Shown here: positions 19,284 to 29,299 of the stretch, one piece after another
How positions within the stretch are numbered: position 1 is the first letter of the stretch
How the letters are laid out: every line of letters starts with the position of its first letter
NCBI GenBank assembly: GCA_038503075.1
Contig: JBCAML010000004.1
Span: 1,323,149 to 1,387,148, forward strand
Length of the DNA stretch: 64,000 bases
Direction of reading: 5' to 3'
Origin: Gyromitra esculenta
Taxonomy: Eukaryota; Ascomycota; Pezizomycetes; Pezizales; Discinaceae
Position numbers and translations under genes: made by a program
The notes under the pieces: generated by a model
Database searches by the model: none
The model's input: the letters and a program-made list of their open reading frames with translations, nothing else
What the model was told of the DNA's origin: nothing

Positions 19284-22200
19284 TCCTTTTTCCTTACCTT
19301 TGTCTGCGTTTTCTATTTCGGGGTTTTCAGTATCGGATATCTGCATGGAGGATCAGTTGGATGGGGAACACTTCGTTATTTCTTGTAACATTTCCCATAG
19401 CAATAAAATTATAAAAACCCATGCACTATTGGACACAGGAGCCTCTGGATTCGCTTTCATTGATAAGGAATTTGCGAGTCACCACTCTCTACCTCTCTCC
19501 CCCCTAAAAAACCCTAGACAACTGGAAGTCATAGATGGACGACCTGTTGCCTCAGGAGCCATTACACATATAGCGAACCTCAATCTATCCATCCAACAGC
19601 ACCAAGAACAAGCCCCGTGCTTCGTAACCCAGTTAGGTCATTACCCCTTGGTGCTGGGAATTCCATGGATGAATTATCATGATGTTCGCCTCCATTTTGC
19701 CGACAAACGCATTGAGTTTAACTCTAAACTCTGCACCACCCACTGCTCCTCCGATACCGCCATCGTCTCCGCCCCTTCAATTCCCGTACCCGCTAGACTC
19801 AATGTTTCTTTTATCAACGCCGCCAGCTTTAGGACCCTTACTCGAAAACGATCCCTACAAGCTTACGCGATGTCACTCTACGAAATCAACAGAATTCTAG
19901 AAGAGAAGACCACAAAAGAAGAATGGAGGGCCCGAATCCCCGCCGAATATCATGACTTCTTAGATATGTTTGATAAGAAGAAAGCTCAAGGCCTATCCCC
20001 ACGCCGATCTTATGACCATAAGATACAACTTCAAGACGGGAAGGAAGCACCATTTGGCCCTCTGTACGGAATGTCTCGAGAAGAGCTGATCGTCTTAAAG
20101 AAATACATTGAGGACAATCTCGAGAAAGGGTTTATCCGAGCCAGTTCTTCACCCGCCGGATCCCCTGTCCTCTTTGTCAAAAAGGCCGACGGCTCCCTCC
20201 GGTTATGTGTAGACTACCGCGGTCTTAATGCGATTACAGTCAAGGATCGTTATACCTCTCCCCTTATCCGTGAGACACTTGACCGATTAGCAAAAGCACA
20301 ATGGTACACCAAACTCGACCTCCGAGATGGCTACCATCAAATCCGTATTGCTGAAGGGGATGAATGGAAGACCGCCTTCCGCACCCGCTATGGGCTCTAT
20401 GAATATCAAGTTATGCCATTCGGCCTAACTAATGCACCCGGGACGTTTCAACGATTTGTCAACGACTGCCTGAAAGAATATCTGGATATATTCTGCACCG
20501 CGTATCTGGATGACATTCTCATCTATAGCGATACCTTCGCAGAGCATCAGATCCATGTTCGCAAGGTCCTCCAAACCCTCCAAGATAATGATATCCTGTT
20601 AAAACCGGAGAAATGCGAGTTTGAGGTACAGACTACTAAGTACCTTGGTCTCATTCTCACCCCTGATGGTATCAAAATGGACGAGGAGAAACTTAAAGCC
20701 GTCCGAGAATGGGGGACACCAAAGAGTGTAAAAGACGTCCAAGCATTTCTAGGTTTTGCCAATTTTTACCGTCGATTCATCCTAGGATTCTCTAAACTCG
20801 CTGCCCCGCTCACCGCCCTCACCAAAAAAGGCATTGTCTTCGAATGGACTGTGGAAGCTGATATAGCATTCGAAAACCTTAAACATGCTTTTACCACTGC
20901 CCCAATCCTCATCCACTTCGACCCTGACAAAAAAATCATTGTGGAAACCGACGCCTCCGACTTCGTATCCGGAGGAGTGCTATCTCAATACGATGATGCA
21001 GGAGTATTACACCCGGTAGCTTTTTTCTCAAAGAAACACTCCCCCGCCGAGTGCAACTATGAAATCTACGACAAGGAGTTATTGGCCATAATCCGAGTGT
21101 TTGAAGAATGGCGACCAGAGCTAGAAGGCTCAAAGCACCCTATCGACGTCATTAGTGATCATAAGAACCTTGAGTACTTCATGAGTACTAAGCAACTGAA
21201 CCGTCGACAAGCCAGATGGGCTGAATACCTATCACGCTTCGACTTCGTGATCACATACCGACCGGGGAACCAAGGAGGAAAACCCGATGCACTTACTAGG
21301 AGATCAGGAGATCTCCCCAAGGAAGGGGATGAAAGACTGGCACACCAGAGCCAAGTAGTGTTGAAGAAAGAAAACGTTGATCCTAAGCTAAGTTTGTTGT
21401 CGGCTTCTTTATCAAATGAAGCCGCTGAATTGGACGCCCCCCTAGAAAAGCTCTTTCTAGAAGGATATATTGCTGATAAATTCCCTGAAAGAATACTTCT
21501 AGCATTAGAGAACAAGGAACAACAATCGAAGGAAATCACCCTTAGCGAGTGTACCAAAAGAGACGATAAGCTCTATTATCGAGGAAACCTTTATGTTCCA
21601 GACTTTGATCCCCTCCGATTGGAACTGATTAGAAGACATCATGATACCCCTGCGGCAGGACATCCCGGACGAGATAAGACTTTCGAACTCCTCTCCAGAA
21701 GCTTTTACTGGCCCAAAATGAGAGAATCGATTGGCAAATACGTTAGGAACTGCCATATCTGCCAAAAAGCGAAGCCTCTGACTCAGCGTACTCAAGGCGT
21801 CCTCCGCCCCCTTCCTATTCCAAACCGTCCCTGGCAGGAAATTTCGATGGATTTCGTAACAGGTCTTCCAGAATCAGACGGGTACGATGCAATCATGGTC
21901 GTGGTCGATCGTTTATCCAAAATGCGACATTTGATTCCCTGTAATACAACGGTCAACTCCAGAGATGTTGCTGATCTATATCTCCAACATATATGGAAAC
22001 TCCACGGATTACCCTCGCACGTTACCTCTGACCGCGGGACTCAATTTACTGCTCATTTTTGGAAAGAACTTTGCCAACGCCTCGGGATTCAACCTCGAAT
22101 GTCCACTGCCTTCCATCCGGAAACAGACGGACAGACCGAAAGACTCAATGCTGTGATGGAACAATATCTTCGTTCTTATGTATCCTACCAACAGGAAGAT

Positions 22201-22941
22201 TGGAGTAAATGGTTACCGATGGCCGAGTTCTCTGCTAACAACCAAGAATCGGCCAGTACAAAAGTCTCCCCCTTCTTTGCCAATTATGGTTATCATCCAC
22301 GCTTCGATACCTCCGTTGTTCCGATCAAAACGGCTTCCCAGAGCTTAGATGCTGCATCTTTTGCTAGTAAGATGGAAGAATTGAACGACTACCTCCGTAC
22401 TCAAATCAGAACGGCACAGGATATCCAAGAGATAGCTACGAATAAACATCGGATACCAGCCCCGGCGTACCAGATAAATGACCAAGTCTTCGTGTCGATG
22501 AAGAACATCCGAACAAACCGTAATGCGAGGAAACTGGATTGGAAGTGGATGGGACCCTATCCGATCAGGAAAATAGTTTCCCCCTTTGCCTATGAAGTTG
22601 ACCTTCCGGCCTCGGTCAAGTATCACCCTGTCTTCCACGTTTCTTTATTGAAACCTGCGGCCCATGACGCTCTCCCAGGACAAGTCATTCCTCCACCCGC
22701 GCCTGTCATTGTCAATGACCAAGAGGAATATTACATCGAGAAAATCTTGGACCAACGAATTTATCGTAAGAAACAACAATACCTCGTTGAGTGGACCGGT
22801 TATGCGCATCCTACCTGGGAACTCGCTGAAGATCTTGCCGATACTTCGGCACTAGAAAAGTTTCTAGCTACCCCAATGCTGGCTACCCCTAGTATTCGCA
22901 GGAGCTCACGCTTGAAGGGGGGAGCTACTTTCATGGATTAA
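19246..22941 (+). CDS. Pol polyprotein of copy 3 (PR-RT-RH-IN-chromodomain)
   Basis: Intact. There is no ATG at its head; the frame is open back through the gag stop, so it is made as Gag-Pol by frameshift. Counting from LSAFSIS (19300, 1213 aa to the stop): protease DTGA near 45, RT with YLDD at 402-405, RNase H Asp near 551 (ETDASD), integrase HHCC finger near 780-821 (RRHHDTPAAGH, CHICQ), DDE core from 851 (MDFVTG, TSDRGTQF, HPETDGQTERLN), and a chromodomain near 1145-1190 (YYIEKILDQR, YLVEWTGY, TWELAEDL). Chromodomains of this class bind methylated histone H3 and direct integration to heterochromatin, which fits the pile-up here. TAA at 22939 lies within the 3' LTR. Confidence 0.95.
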   Translation, partial: LVSPKSTSDPASVPFSLPLSAFSISGFSVSDICMEDQLDGEHFVISCNISHSNKIIKTHALLDTGASGFAFIDKEFASHHSLPLSPLKNPRQLEVIDGRPVASGAITHIANLNLSIQQHQEQAPCFVTQLGHYPLVLGIPWMNYHDVRLHFADKRIEFNSKLCTTHCSSDTAIVSAPSIPVPARLNVSFINAASFRTLTRKRSLQAYAMSLYEINRILEEKTTKEEWRARIPAEYHDFLDMFDKKKAQGLSPRRSYDHKIQLQDGKEAPFGPLYGMSREELIVLKKYIEDNLEKGFIRASSSPAGSPVLFVKKADGSLRLCVDYRGLNAITVKDRYTSPLIRETLDRLAKAQWYTKLDLRDGYHQIRIAEGDEWKTAFRTRYGLYEYQVMPFGLTNAPGTFQRFVNDCLKEYLDIFCTAYLDDILIYSDTFAEHQIHVRKVLQTLQDNDILLKPEKCEFEVQTTKYLGLILTPDGIKMDEEKLKAVREWGTPKSVKDVQAFLGFANFYRRFILGFSKLAAPLTALTKKGIVFEWTVEADIAFENLKHAFTTAPILIHFDPDKKIIVETDASDFVSGGVLSQYDDAGVLHPVAFFSKKHSPAECNYEIYDKELLAIIRVFEEWRPELEGSKHPIDVISDHKNLEYFMSTKQLNRRQARWAEYLSRFDFVITYRPGNQGGKPDALTRRSGDLPKEGDERLAHQSQVVLKKENVDPKLSLLSASLSNEAAELDAPLEKLFLEGYIADKFPERILLALENKEQQSKEITLSECTKRDDKLYYRGNLYVPDFDPLRLELIRRHHDTPAAGHPGRDKTFELLSRSFYWPKMRESIGKYVRNCHICQKAKPLTQRTQGVLRPLPIPNRPWQEISMDFVTGLPESDGYDAIMVVVDRLSKMRHLIPCNTTVNSRDVADLYLQHIWKLHGLPSHVTSDRGTQFTAHFWKELCQRLGIQPRMSTAFHPETDGQTERLNAVMEQYLRSYVSYQQEDWSKWLPMAEFSANNQESASTKVSPFFANYGYHPRFDTSVVPIKTASQSLDAASFASKMEELNDYLRTQIRTAQDIQEIATNKHRIPAPAYQINDQVFVSMKNIRTNRNARKLDWKWMGPYPIRKIVSPFAYEVDLPASVKYHPVFHVSLLKPAAHDALPGQVIPPPAPVIVNDQEEYYIEKILDQRIYRKKQQYLVEWTGYAHPTWELAEDLADTSALEKFLATPMLATPSIRRSSRLKGGATFMD
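22914..22924 (+). other. Polypurine tract of copy 3
   Basis: GAAGGGGGGAG, 4 bp before the 3' LTR and within the last Pol codons. Confidence 0.7.
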
Positions 22942-23373
22942 CTTAGGGAAGGGATCGTGGTCGGGTTGTTGGTTTTGTTATTTGCTTGGATGGTTGTATG
23001 GGTTCTCTATTGTTCGGGTATGTTTCGGTTGTTGGAATAATGTCTTTGTGTTTCGGTTATTGTCGGGTTGTCGTTGGTGTTACAGGAAAAGCGGGGTATT
23101 TAAGCGATGGATTTCGGTCATTTGTGTCCTTTTCTCTTCTCTTCTTAAGCAACGTTCTCGTTACCTTCTGCGGTATTAGTAAAATACAATCTCGGTTCTA
23201 CCTCAGAACCCTCGCTGTCGCTGTCCACTTCGCTGCACTTATCTCGCCTTGAGATAGACCCCTCGTAGAACTTGTAGAAACGCTGCACTCTTTGAACGCG
23301 TTGATACCTCATTAAGTAGCACTGCTCACCTTCAGGGATACTGAAGGGCTTAACGAGGGACCCAACCGTGAGA
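22929..23373 (+). repeat. 3' LTR of copy 3
   Basis: 445 bp, same ends as the 5' LTR, but with many substitutions and small indels against it. Confidence 0.92.
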
Positions 23374-23533
23374 ACAGGCCAGGTTAGCTGAACATGATCA
23401 AGTTGCAAAAGCTATGCTAGCAACTGCTTCAAGCAATGTCACTACCTGCGAAGGAGACGGGGCCAGAGAGGAGGAAATAGATGTTGGTACAATGGAGTCG
23501 GACTTGGCAACAGACTCAGATTCTGATACTTAG

Positions 23534-24022
23534 GCTCTTGTATTGTCGGTCAGCAGCCTATTTACTATTTTTTTTATTAAATTGATTGATATTCTAACTT
23601 ATGAAACAGGAATTTGGCTGAGGGGGGGAGGCAGTGGGAAGCCTGTGGCTGGGTGAGGTATACTTATTGTCATGTACGGGGGAAATCATTTTTTTACTGA
23701 ATTTTCAAATACTGGTACACAGATTTATATTTTCATTCTTCAGTCACCCACTTCTTATTATTGAGTAGTGAAATCTATTTTATTGTATTGGGTACCTTCT
23801 TCAAACCTGGTTAAATTTAATTCTTTTCTGCACTTTCATACAAATGACCCGCCGTAGTGGGCGGCATTTTGAGGATGTATACACCTCAACTAAGATTTAG
23901 AAGTCTAGTGGCATCCTTAATATGCTGATATGTTGGACCCTCATTCGATATCGTCGTGAGTGGTATAGCTACTATTCGAAGCGCCATCTTGAAGACTAAT
24001 AATGTGTTACTAGCATGCGGAC
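23534..24022. other. AT-rich stretch without recognised gene
   Basis: It follows the stop of the split 137-codon ORF. T-rich runs suit a 3' flank. No ORF, tRNA or repeat was recognised. Confidence 0.5.
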
Positions 24023-24583
24023 CTACCAAGCTGGAGCTCTGATTGCAAGTATGTTTCTGGTTCCTTCAGCCGTTTTTGAGGTCGCTGCTGCTGTCGCTGC
24101 CATTATCGAGGTCCTTGGTTCCAGAATGCGACGATAGAAGCTGACTGTGAGGATAGTTGCTACATGCAATGCAGCTGACTTTCGGGCTATAAGACTGGTA
24201 CGCGGAATAAAGATTTTCGCCCCAGCTCGATGAGAGGATAGACTTTGAGGTAGAGCCTCTTTCGTAATCTCTTTCGTATTCGCGGAGCTATCGGGACCGC
24301 TTGAGGCACACTCGCTACGACGAGGCTCGAAGGCGTTTTCGAAAGAGGCCGAGACATCTACTTTTTGACGATAGCTTGAGCTACCGTAATTAGCGCTATA
24401 ATAGATATCACTGGTCTGATTAACTCCTAGCGCAATAGCTAGAGGTAGACCTAATGCACGGCCTGCTAAACGCAGAGCAGAATGTGCATCTTTTGGATGC
24501 CGTGTGGTGTGCTCGTCTAGATGGCTGAGGGTGATTAACCACTGCGGGCTGCGGATGGCTGTCGCAATATCTTCGCTGAGAGA
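24023..24583 (-). other. 187-codon open frame without start codon, unknown
   Basis: On the minus strand the triplets between a TGA (24584-24586) and a TAG (24023-24025) contain no stop, but there is no ATG near the head. It could be an internal exon or a relic. The reading includes PQWLITLSHLDEHTTRHPKD, RLAGRALGLPLAIALG and Ser-rich stretches. I do not recognise a family. The adjoining upstream stretch holds another short open frame (24588-24773, minus) in a different phase, compatible with a frameshifted or spliced gene. Confidence 0.25.
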
Positions 24584-25838
24584 TCAATTAGGGATGAGCT
24601 AGCCTTCTGGCGGTTGACGATTTAGGAAGTGTGAGTAACGGGATGATTGAGATAGATAAATAACTCTGTCCTGGCTGCGTGGAGCGTGAGCGGCTACGTA
24701 GGGGCAAAAGGATAGTCGCAAAAGCAATGTAATGGATTACTGACGTCGTGTTTGCCCTAGCTACGCACAACACCAGGAGTTCCTTGGTTCACTCCGAGGA
24801 CCAGAGCCTCATACCGTGAGGAGTAGAAGAAGGGCTGAAATATGTGAGACCATACTATTCCACCTAAACCTCCTCAGTTCCGTGTACAATCTCATGTACA
24901 GTCCCGTAAGAAAAGTCCCAACATTCCCAAAGCTCAATAACTGGAGAATTTAGATCGCGGTTCCTACAATAGGGAGATTGAACTAAGAGGAAATTATTTG
25001 TCACTGCAGGATTTATAGAATTTACTTCTATGAGTTTCTCTCCTTTGGGCTATAACCTTACGGTTGTTTCCTTGCAGCACCGAATTGATGAGAGTGCACT
25101 GCTTGCACAGTCGCGTTCGAACCCCACAACCTGCTGATGGTAAACCACATAGTTGTACATCAAGCGAGGAGACAGTAAATTAAAAGCGACAAAAACTATG
25201 GGAACATTGACATGCGAAATAACTTCCATTAACATTATACAACCACTTTATATAGAAACTGTTACCTCAATCCGCCGGCAGTCGTGCGTAATAGAGAGCG
25301 GAGTGCCAAGACTTTATGTCCAGCACTACATGTATACAATGTACCGACCATAGTATGCGCATATAGATCTTAGGGAGAAGCGCAGGAAAATACAGGTATA
25401 GTCTTTTAAGGAGATTCATACTGGCGAATTTTAAACCCAGGGACGGAGTCTGTGGTGGGGTTTCGAACGACACCCCATATGCGCATTTCTTGGCTGGCAC
25501 CAACCTCAAGGGTCTCTTTACCACATGCACATGTACATGCTCACGTGGGATTTGGTTCTTCTCAGGCAGGGTGACTATTGTGAGGGTTTTTCAGCTTAAA
25601 CCCTCTGACAAACATAGTTTCCCTGTGTGTTCCTGTCGTCAGCACATAAGCCTCCATCCCCAAATTCACCGCTGCAAGCAGCAGCAACAACCAAAATTTA
25701 GAATCTACTTAATTCCGCTCCTTTGGGCTCAATCATTCAAACATATCTTTCTTCTTCATCGTCTTTACAAATCATTGATTGCTCGTATACAGACCGAAAT
25801 CTAGAAATAACCACTCTTTAAACATTAGTGAGCCAACG
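24584..25838. other. Intergenic, no supported gene
   Basis: Mixed sequence with short overlapping ORFs on both strands, none convincing. A TTCGAACCCC near 25114 resembles a tRNA B box but no cloverleaf can be built around it. The last 100 bp may be the leader of the RRM gene. Confidence 0.4.
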
Positions 25839-27267
25839 ATGCCAGCATTTGGAGGCATGAACCCGGATGTTGTCCGCATCCTGAGAGAGGAGTATGGGTC
25901 GCTTTCTGCAGAAGTCCTGTGGGAAAACGCAACTCTGGGAGTGCAGACTTTCCTCTGTTCTCTCACCGAACCTGTTCTCCGGAAGATACTTCTTCCATCA
26001 GCCATTCCCAACACTTTAAGGGGAATTTGGTACAGAGAGGTTATCCGCACGTCAAATCTAAATCTTGCTAAGACTATCCCAGAATATATCATTGATACGC
26101 ATCTCAGATCAGATCAGCAACAGCAATTAAGTGCTCAAATCGAATTTCTATCATCCATCATACCACTCGATTTGCCTGGACATTCGAAATTTACGGGAAG
26201 GGTATCGATGACTTGGAACACTGGAAGCAGCCAGTCGTCTGCATACAGACTACACAGTTTTGCTGATCCTACCATGAGCGATAACAGCGACCCCAACAAC
26301 CAAGAACACATGGGTTTGCCTGTCCAGAAAAAAAACATACGCCTCTGCTTTAGCCGACGAATACAAAAACCCGAGCGATGAAGTAACGCCTGCTGCTGTT
26401 GCCGATGTCTCAACCCGTGGCGAGGAAGGCCTGCCGGTCGCTCCTACCCATAATATAGTGAGCCTGCCGCAGCACTTAGGAAGAGGCATTATAATTAAGG
26501 GTCTGCCCAAAGAGTTGAAACTCTCTGAAATCTGTGCTAACATAAAAGGCGGAACTCTGGAGCGAATTGACTTCCAAGAAAATGAAAACCGTACGGTCGT
26601 CGGAGTGTACTTTTGCAAGCCACAGGATGCGTTAGAATATGTTAATTATACAACCCAGAACGGTGGGATTCACTGGGGGAAATCTAGGAAATGAAGGAGT
26701 GTGGTGGAGTTAATCCCGGCCGACAGGAGAGGCACGGAATCAATCAAAATAAATGTTGCACATGCTATCGCCTCAGAGTCTGCCACAAGATGTCTCATGA
26801 TTGAGAATCTACCAGTATCAGTTACCAGTCACAGGCTTGTGACGGACATTTCAAAACAGTCCCGCAACATCTTAACGGTTTTCGAGACGCGTAGAGTTGA
26901 CGTGGTCAGTTTCAGAGGTGGCGGGGAATCGGGCCGTGCCGTCATCCGAATGGCCTCAATTGGTACTGCGCTTGGCGCAAAACAAGAAATCTATAAAAAT
27001 CGATTCTACAGCGGAGCTAGGATCAGATTCCTGCTTGATCCGTGCAATAACCGTTTACAAGAGCTCGCTCCTAAATGGAGCTCTGCCGAAGATATAACCA
27101 ACCTTAAACGGTTTGCGATTAAGAAAGGAAATAGGCAAAGCCACGCTCAAGCCCGTAACGAAATGAATAAGCAGAACACCAATCTTGCTGGAGGCGCAAA
27201 GGAGAAGCTTGTGGAAGAATCAAACTTGGGTGGGACGGCGGGCTACCCCAAGCCATCCGACAGGTAA
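25839..27267 (+). pseudogene. Decayed gene with two RNA-recognition motifs
   Basis: ATG at 25839 (MPAFGGMNPDVVRIL) opens a 181-codon frame ending at TGA 26379. The similarity continues in another phase after an eight-A run (26328-26335), which points to a one-base slip. RRM1 lies about 26485-26690 (GIIIKGLPKELKL, RTVVGVYFCKPQDALEYV), then an in-frame TGA at 26692, then RRM2 about 26785-27045 (TRCLMIENLPVSV, GRAVIRMASIGTAL). The layout resembles fungal two-RRM proteins in which an N-terminal region precedes the RRMs. Unrecognised introns could rescue parts, so pseudogene status is likely, not proven. Confidence 0.55.
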
Positions 27268-27711
27268 GCACAAAGAGCTGGAGCATCGTGTTTCGGTATG
27301 GTGTTTCTATGATGTTAGTCAACATGGAGACGATAAGCTCAGTCTAAAGTATTATGTTGCATGATAGGGTTTATATTTCTTAAATTCGATTAAGAATAGA
27401 GAGAATGTCTGAGTTTACTATAGTGTACATAAAAAATCAGTCATGTCTCGAAGTTGGCGATTTTTTATGGTACTTATACTGAATGTTTTGTTCTATATCC
27501 GAGTTGTGGGATTAAGAAAGCAGTATAGCTCAGTTGATCAAACAGGTATATATGTATACGGTTAAGAACAATATCATAAACTCTCTTTTAATACTTTAAG
27601 CTTTTACTTCTTACTGTCCTAAGATCAATGATCTCAGAAACGATTTACTAGAGCGATTAACCACATGTGCCTACATATCGTAAACGATAATCAATCGTTC
27701 AAGTGAAATTG
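27268..27711. other. AT-rich 3' flank of the RRM relic
   Basis: No gene seen. AGTATAGCTCAGTTGATCAA near 27522 resembles a tRNA D arm but lacks a T arm downstream. Confidence 0.4.
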
Positions 27712-27987
27712 AAACTAGTGTACGACCCTATTAAGAGACTAAACCCATGTCCCCAAACCTACCGATCACCCCGTCCCTATTATATTAACATTTCATGTAG
27801 CTCGCAAGATCAAGGACATAAACTCAGTAACTGCTGATACTTTTCGATTTAGTTTTGTTAAACCCCCAAGATGTATTAAACAGGAAAACGAATCAACAAC
27901 GGATCAGATTTTTTCCGAAGTAATTATAAATGTGTTCAATTGACTAAACACAAGCCCCCCAAAAACCAACCTCTCGTACACTAGTTT
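27712..27987. mobile_element. Candidate 276-bp MITE with 14-bp inverted ends
   Basis: AAACTAGTGTACGA (27712-27725) is perfectly repeated in reverse at 27974-27987. The inner borders also share GACTAAAC near both ends. There is no ORF. No clear target duplication outside the ends, so class is undetermined. Confidence 0.5.
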
Positions 27988-28848
27988 TACACCCCAATGC
28001 CCGCAGGTAAAGTGGAAACGACAAAGAGGTCCAGCTAGTCTAGCCGTAGATGCATCTGATAGAAGCTTCTCGGTCAAATATGAAGCATGAACTTGTTACG
28101 AGAAAAAGTTTCTACTAGAGCGTCACTGAAATTCCGCAGGATCTTGTCCCTGCTGCAAGTAGCTACACGTACATGTATCTAATGAACTTTTAGGTTGAGT
28201 AGTCGTAGTTCGAGTGAATTGGGTGGCTATATGGCCAAGGCCTTATGGGTACATGTAGCTGTCAAGTCCTAGTGTTCAATTCAATGGATGGCAAATGCTC
28301 GCAGCCGCTCAAGAAAAAAAAAAAATTCTCATCGATGCAAACAGATCCACCTCTCATCCTCCCAAACATTATCCCTTCCATCTTTTCTTTCATCTTTCTC
28401 AATCCGCATATTTGGCAAGTTATCGGAAAACAGATTCCCATCGACAGTTTCACTCCTTTTTCAACATCGAAAACAATCACTGCAAAACCTAAAACAGATT
28501 TTGCAATTATACCTCCTCCTATAGTGTAAGATCTAATCCATTCATCTAGTTCCTCTATTCATCCTATGCATCTTCCCATCTGTTGATTAATCATCCCTTG
28601 TCCATTGCTAATTGGAACAATGTTTCAGTAGGAAACGCACTCTTAAATCTTCAGCAATTAGATTGCCAGATTTGATTTCCTAAAAACTTCGCATCACCAG
28701 TTTCACTAAAACGTATCTAAAACTTAAACCGCTCTCTCTTAAAGATACAGACGATCGAAAAAAGTTCCGCAAACAGGATCTTAACTACCCACTAAGGATC
28801 TCGGATCAACAATATCTCTACCCCAAACTACACATATCCCATTATAAA
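27988..28848. other. Upstream region of the small membrane protein gene
   Basis: AT-rich, with A9-type and CT-rich runs near 28313-28400 typical of fungal promoters and leaders. Short ORFs here look spurious. Confidence 0.4.
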
Positions 28849-29299
28849 ATGGTTGACCTTGTCCAATCTGGATGGGCTTTTGTCATCCTTATGTTATCTC
28901 TGGCTGCCTTCTTCGGGATTGCCATCTACATTTACGTTGGATACGTCAAAGGCTATCCTACCGCTGCCGGAACCAAAATTTGGTGGAGCAACTGGTCTAA
29001 GGACGTTTGGGCGCTCATTTTGGGTAGGCAGAGGGAGAGAGCTGAAGTAAGTGCTTTACTCACTGATAGCTGTGTTTCGATAAAAAAAAAATTTGCAGTC
29101 TCTAACTACTTATTACCTATAGAAAAAGCAACAAGAAGTGGAGCTAGCTAAACTAGCAAAGGAGCTAGAAGCAGCGCACAAATCCGAGGTCGGGATAAAG
29201 AGGCCTCCTAACGCCTGTCTGAGGCCGAACTCTTACATGTCGAATCACGTCATGATTGGAGACGTTGAAGCTCAATATGGAGCTGGGTTGGGAAGATAA
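28849..29299 (+). CDS. Small single-pass membrane protein, two exons
   Basis: Exons 28849-29046 and 29123-29299 give 124 aa. The intron has GTAAGT, a CTAAC branch site at about 29102 and ends CTATAG; a nearer TTTGCAG acceptor would lead to an early stop. Residues about 8-31 form a hydrophobic segment (WAFVILMLSLAAFFGIAIYIYV). A Trp-rich juxtamembrane part (IWWSNWSKDVWALI) and a charged helical exon 2 (KKQQEVELAKLAKELEAA) follow, ending in EAQYGAGLGR. The conserved-looking splice and codon pattern support a real gene. No family recognised. Confidence 0.65.

Larger units (their letters stand above)
17438..23373 (+). mobile_element. Complete chromovirus copy 3 with intact gag and pol
   Basis: 5936-bp provirus flanked by ACAGG (17433-17437 and 23374-23378). 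LTRs of 449 and 445 bp, primer-binding site, gag, frameshift site, pol, polypurine tract: all parts are present and no stop or frameshift is seen in either reading frame. The LTRs differ at roughly 30 positions by eye, more than in copy 2, which is odd for intact coding regions. Confidence 0.94.
16750..23533 (+). pseudogene. 137-codon ORF split by a solo LTR and by copy 3
   Basis: Three segments, 16750-16849, 17279-17437 and 23379-23533, add up to 414 nt, exactly 137 codons plus stop, when the two insertions and one copy of each target duplication are left out. It starts MPIPATSIIP, has a basic stretch near SRKRS, two adjacent IKFE and IKLE motifs (psi-K-x-E), and an acidic end DSDSDT. The frame match suggests it was an intact ORF before the insertions. 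Function unknown; it lies nine bases after the 223-aa ORF and may belong to the same unit. Confidence 0.5.

Noticed and set aside
1..23373. Repeat-induced point mutation (RIP) of the elements
   Set aside because: Two intact pol-type reading frames and balanced base composition argue against it. Only isolated C-to-T stops occur (for example CAA to TAA in copy 1b gag); other stops are G-to-T.
25090..25140. tRNA-like B box (TTCGAACCCC and its reverse)
   Set aside because: No A box at proper distance and no acceptor or anticodon stems could be built on either strand.
27520..27560. TAGCTCAGTTGATCAA resembling a tRNA D arm
   Set aside because: No T arm or matching acceptor stem downstream.
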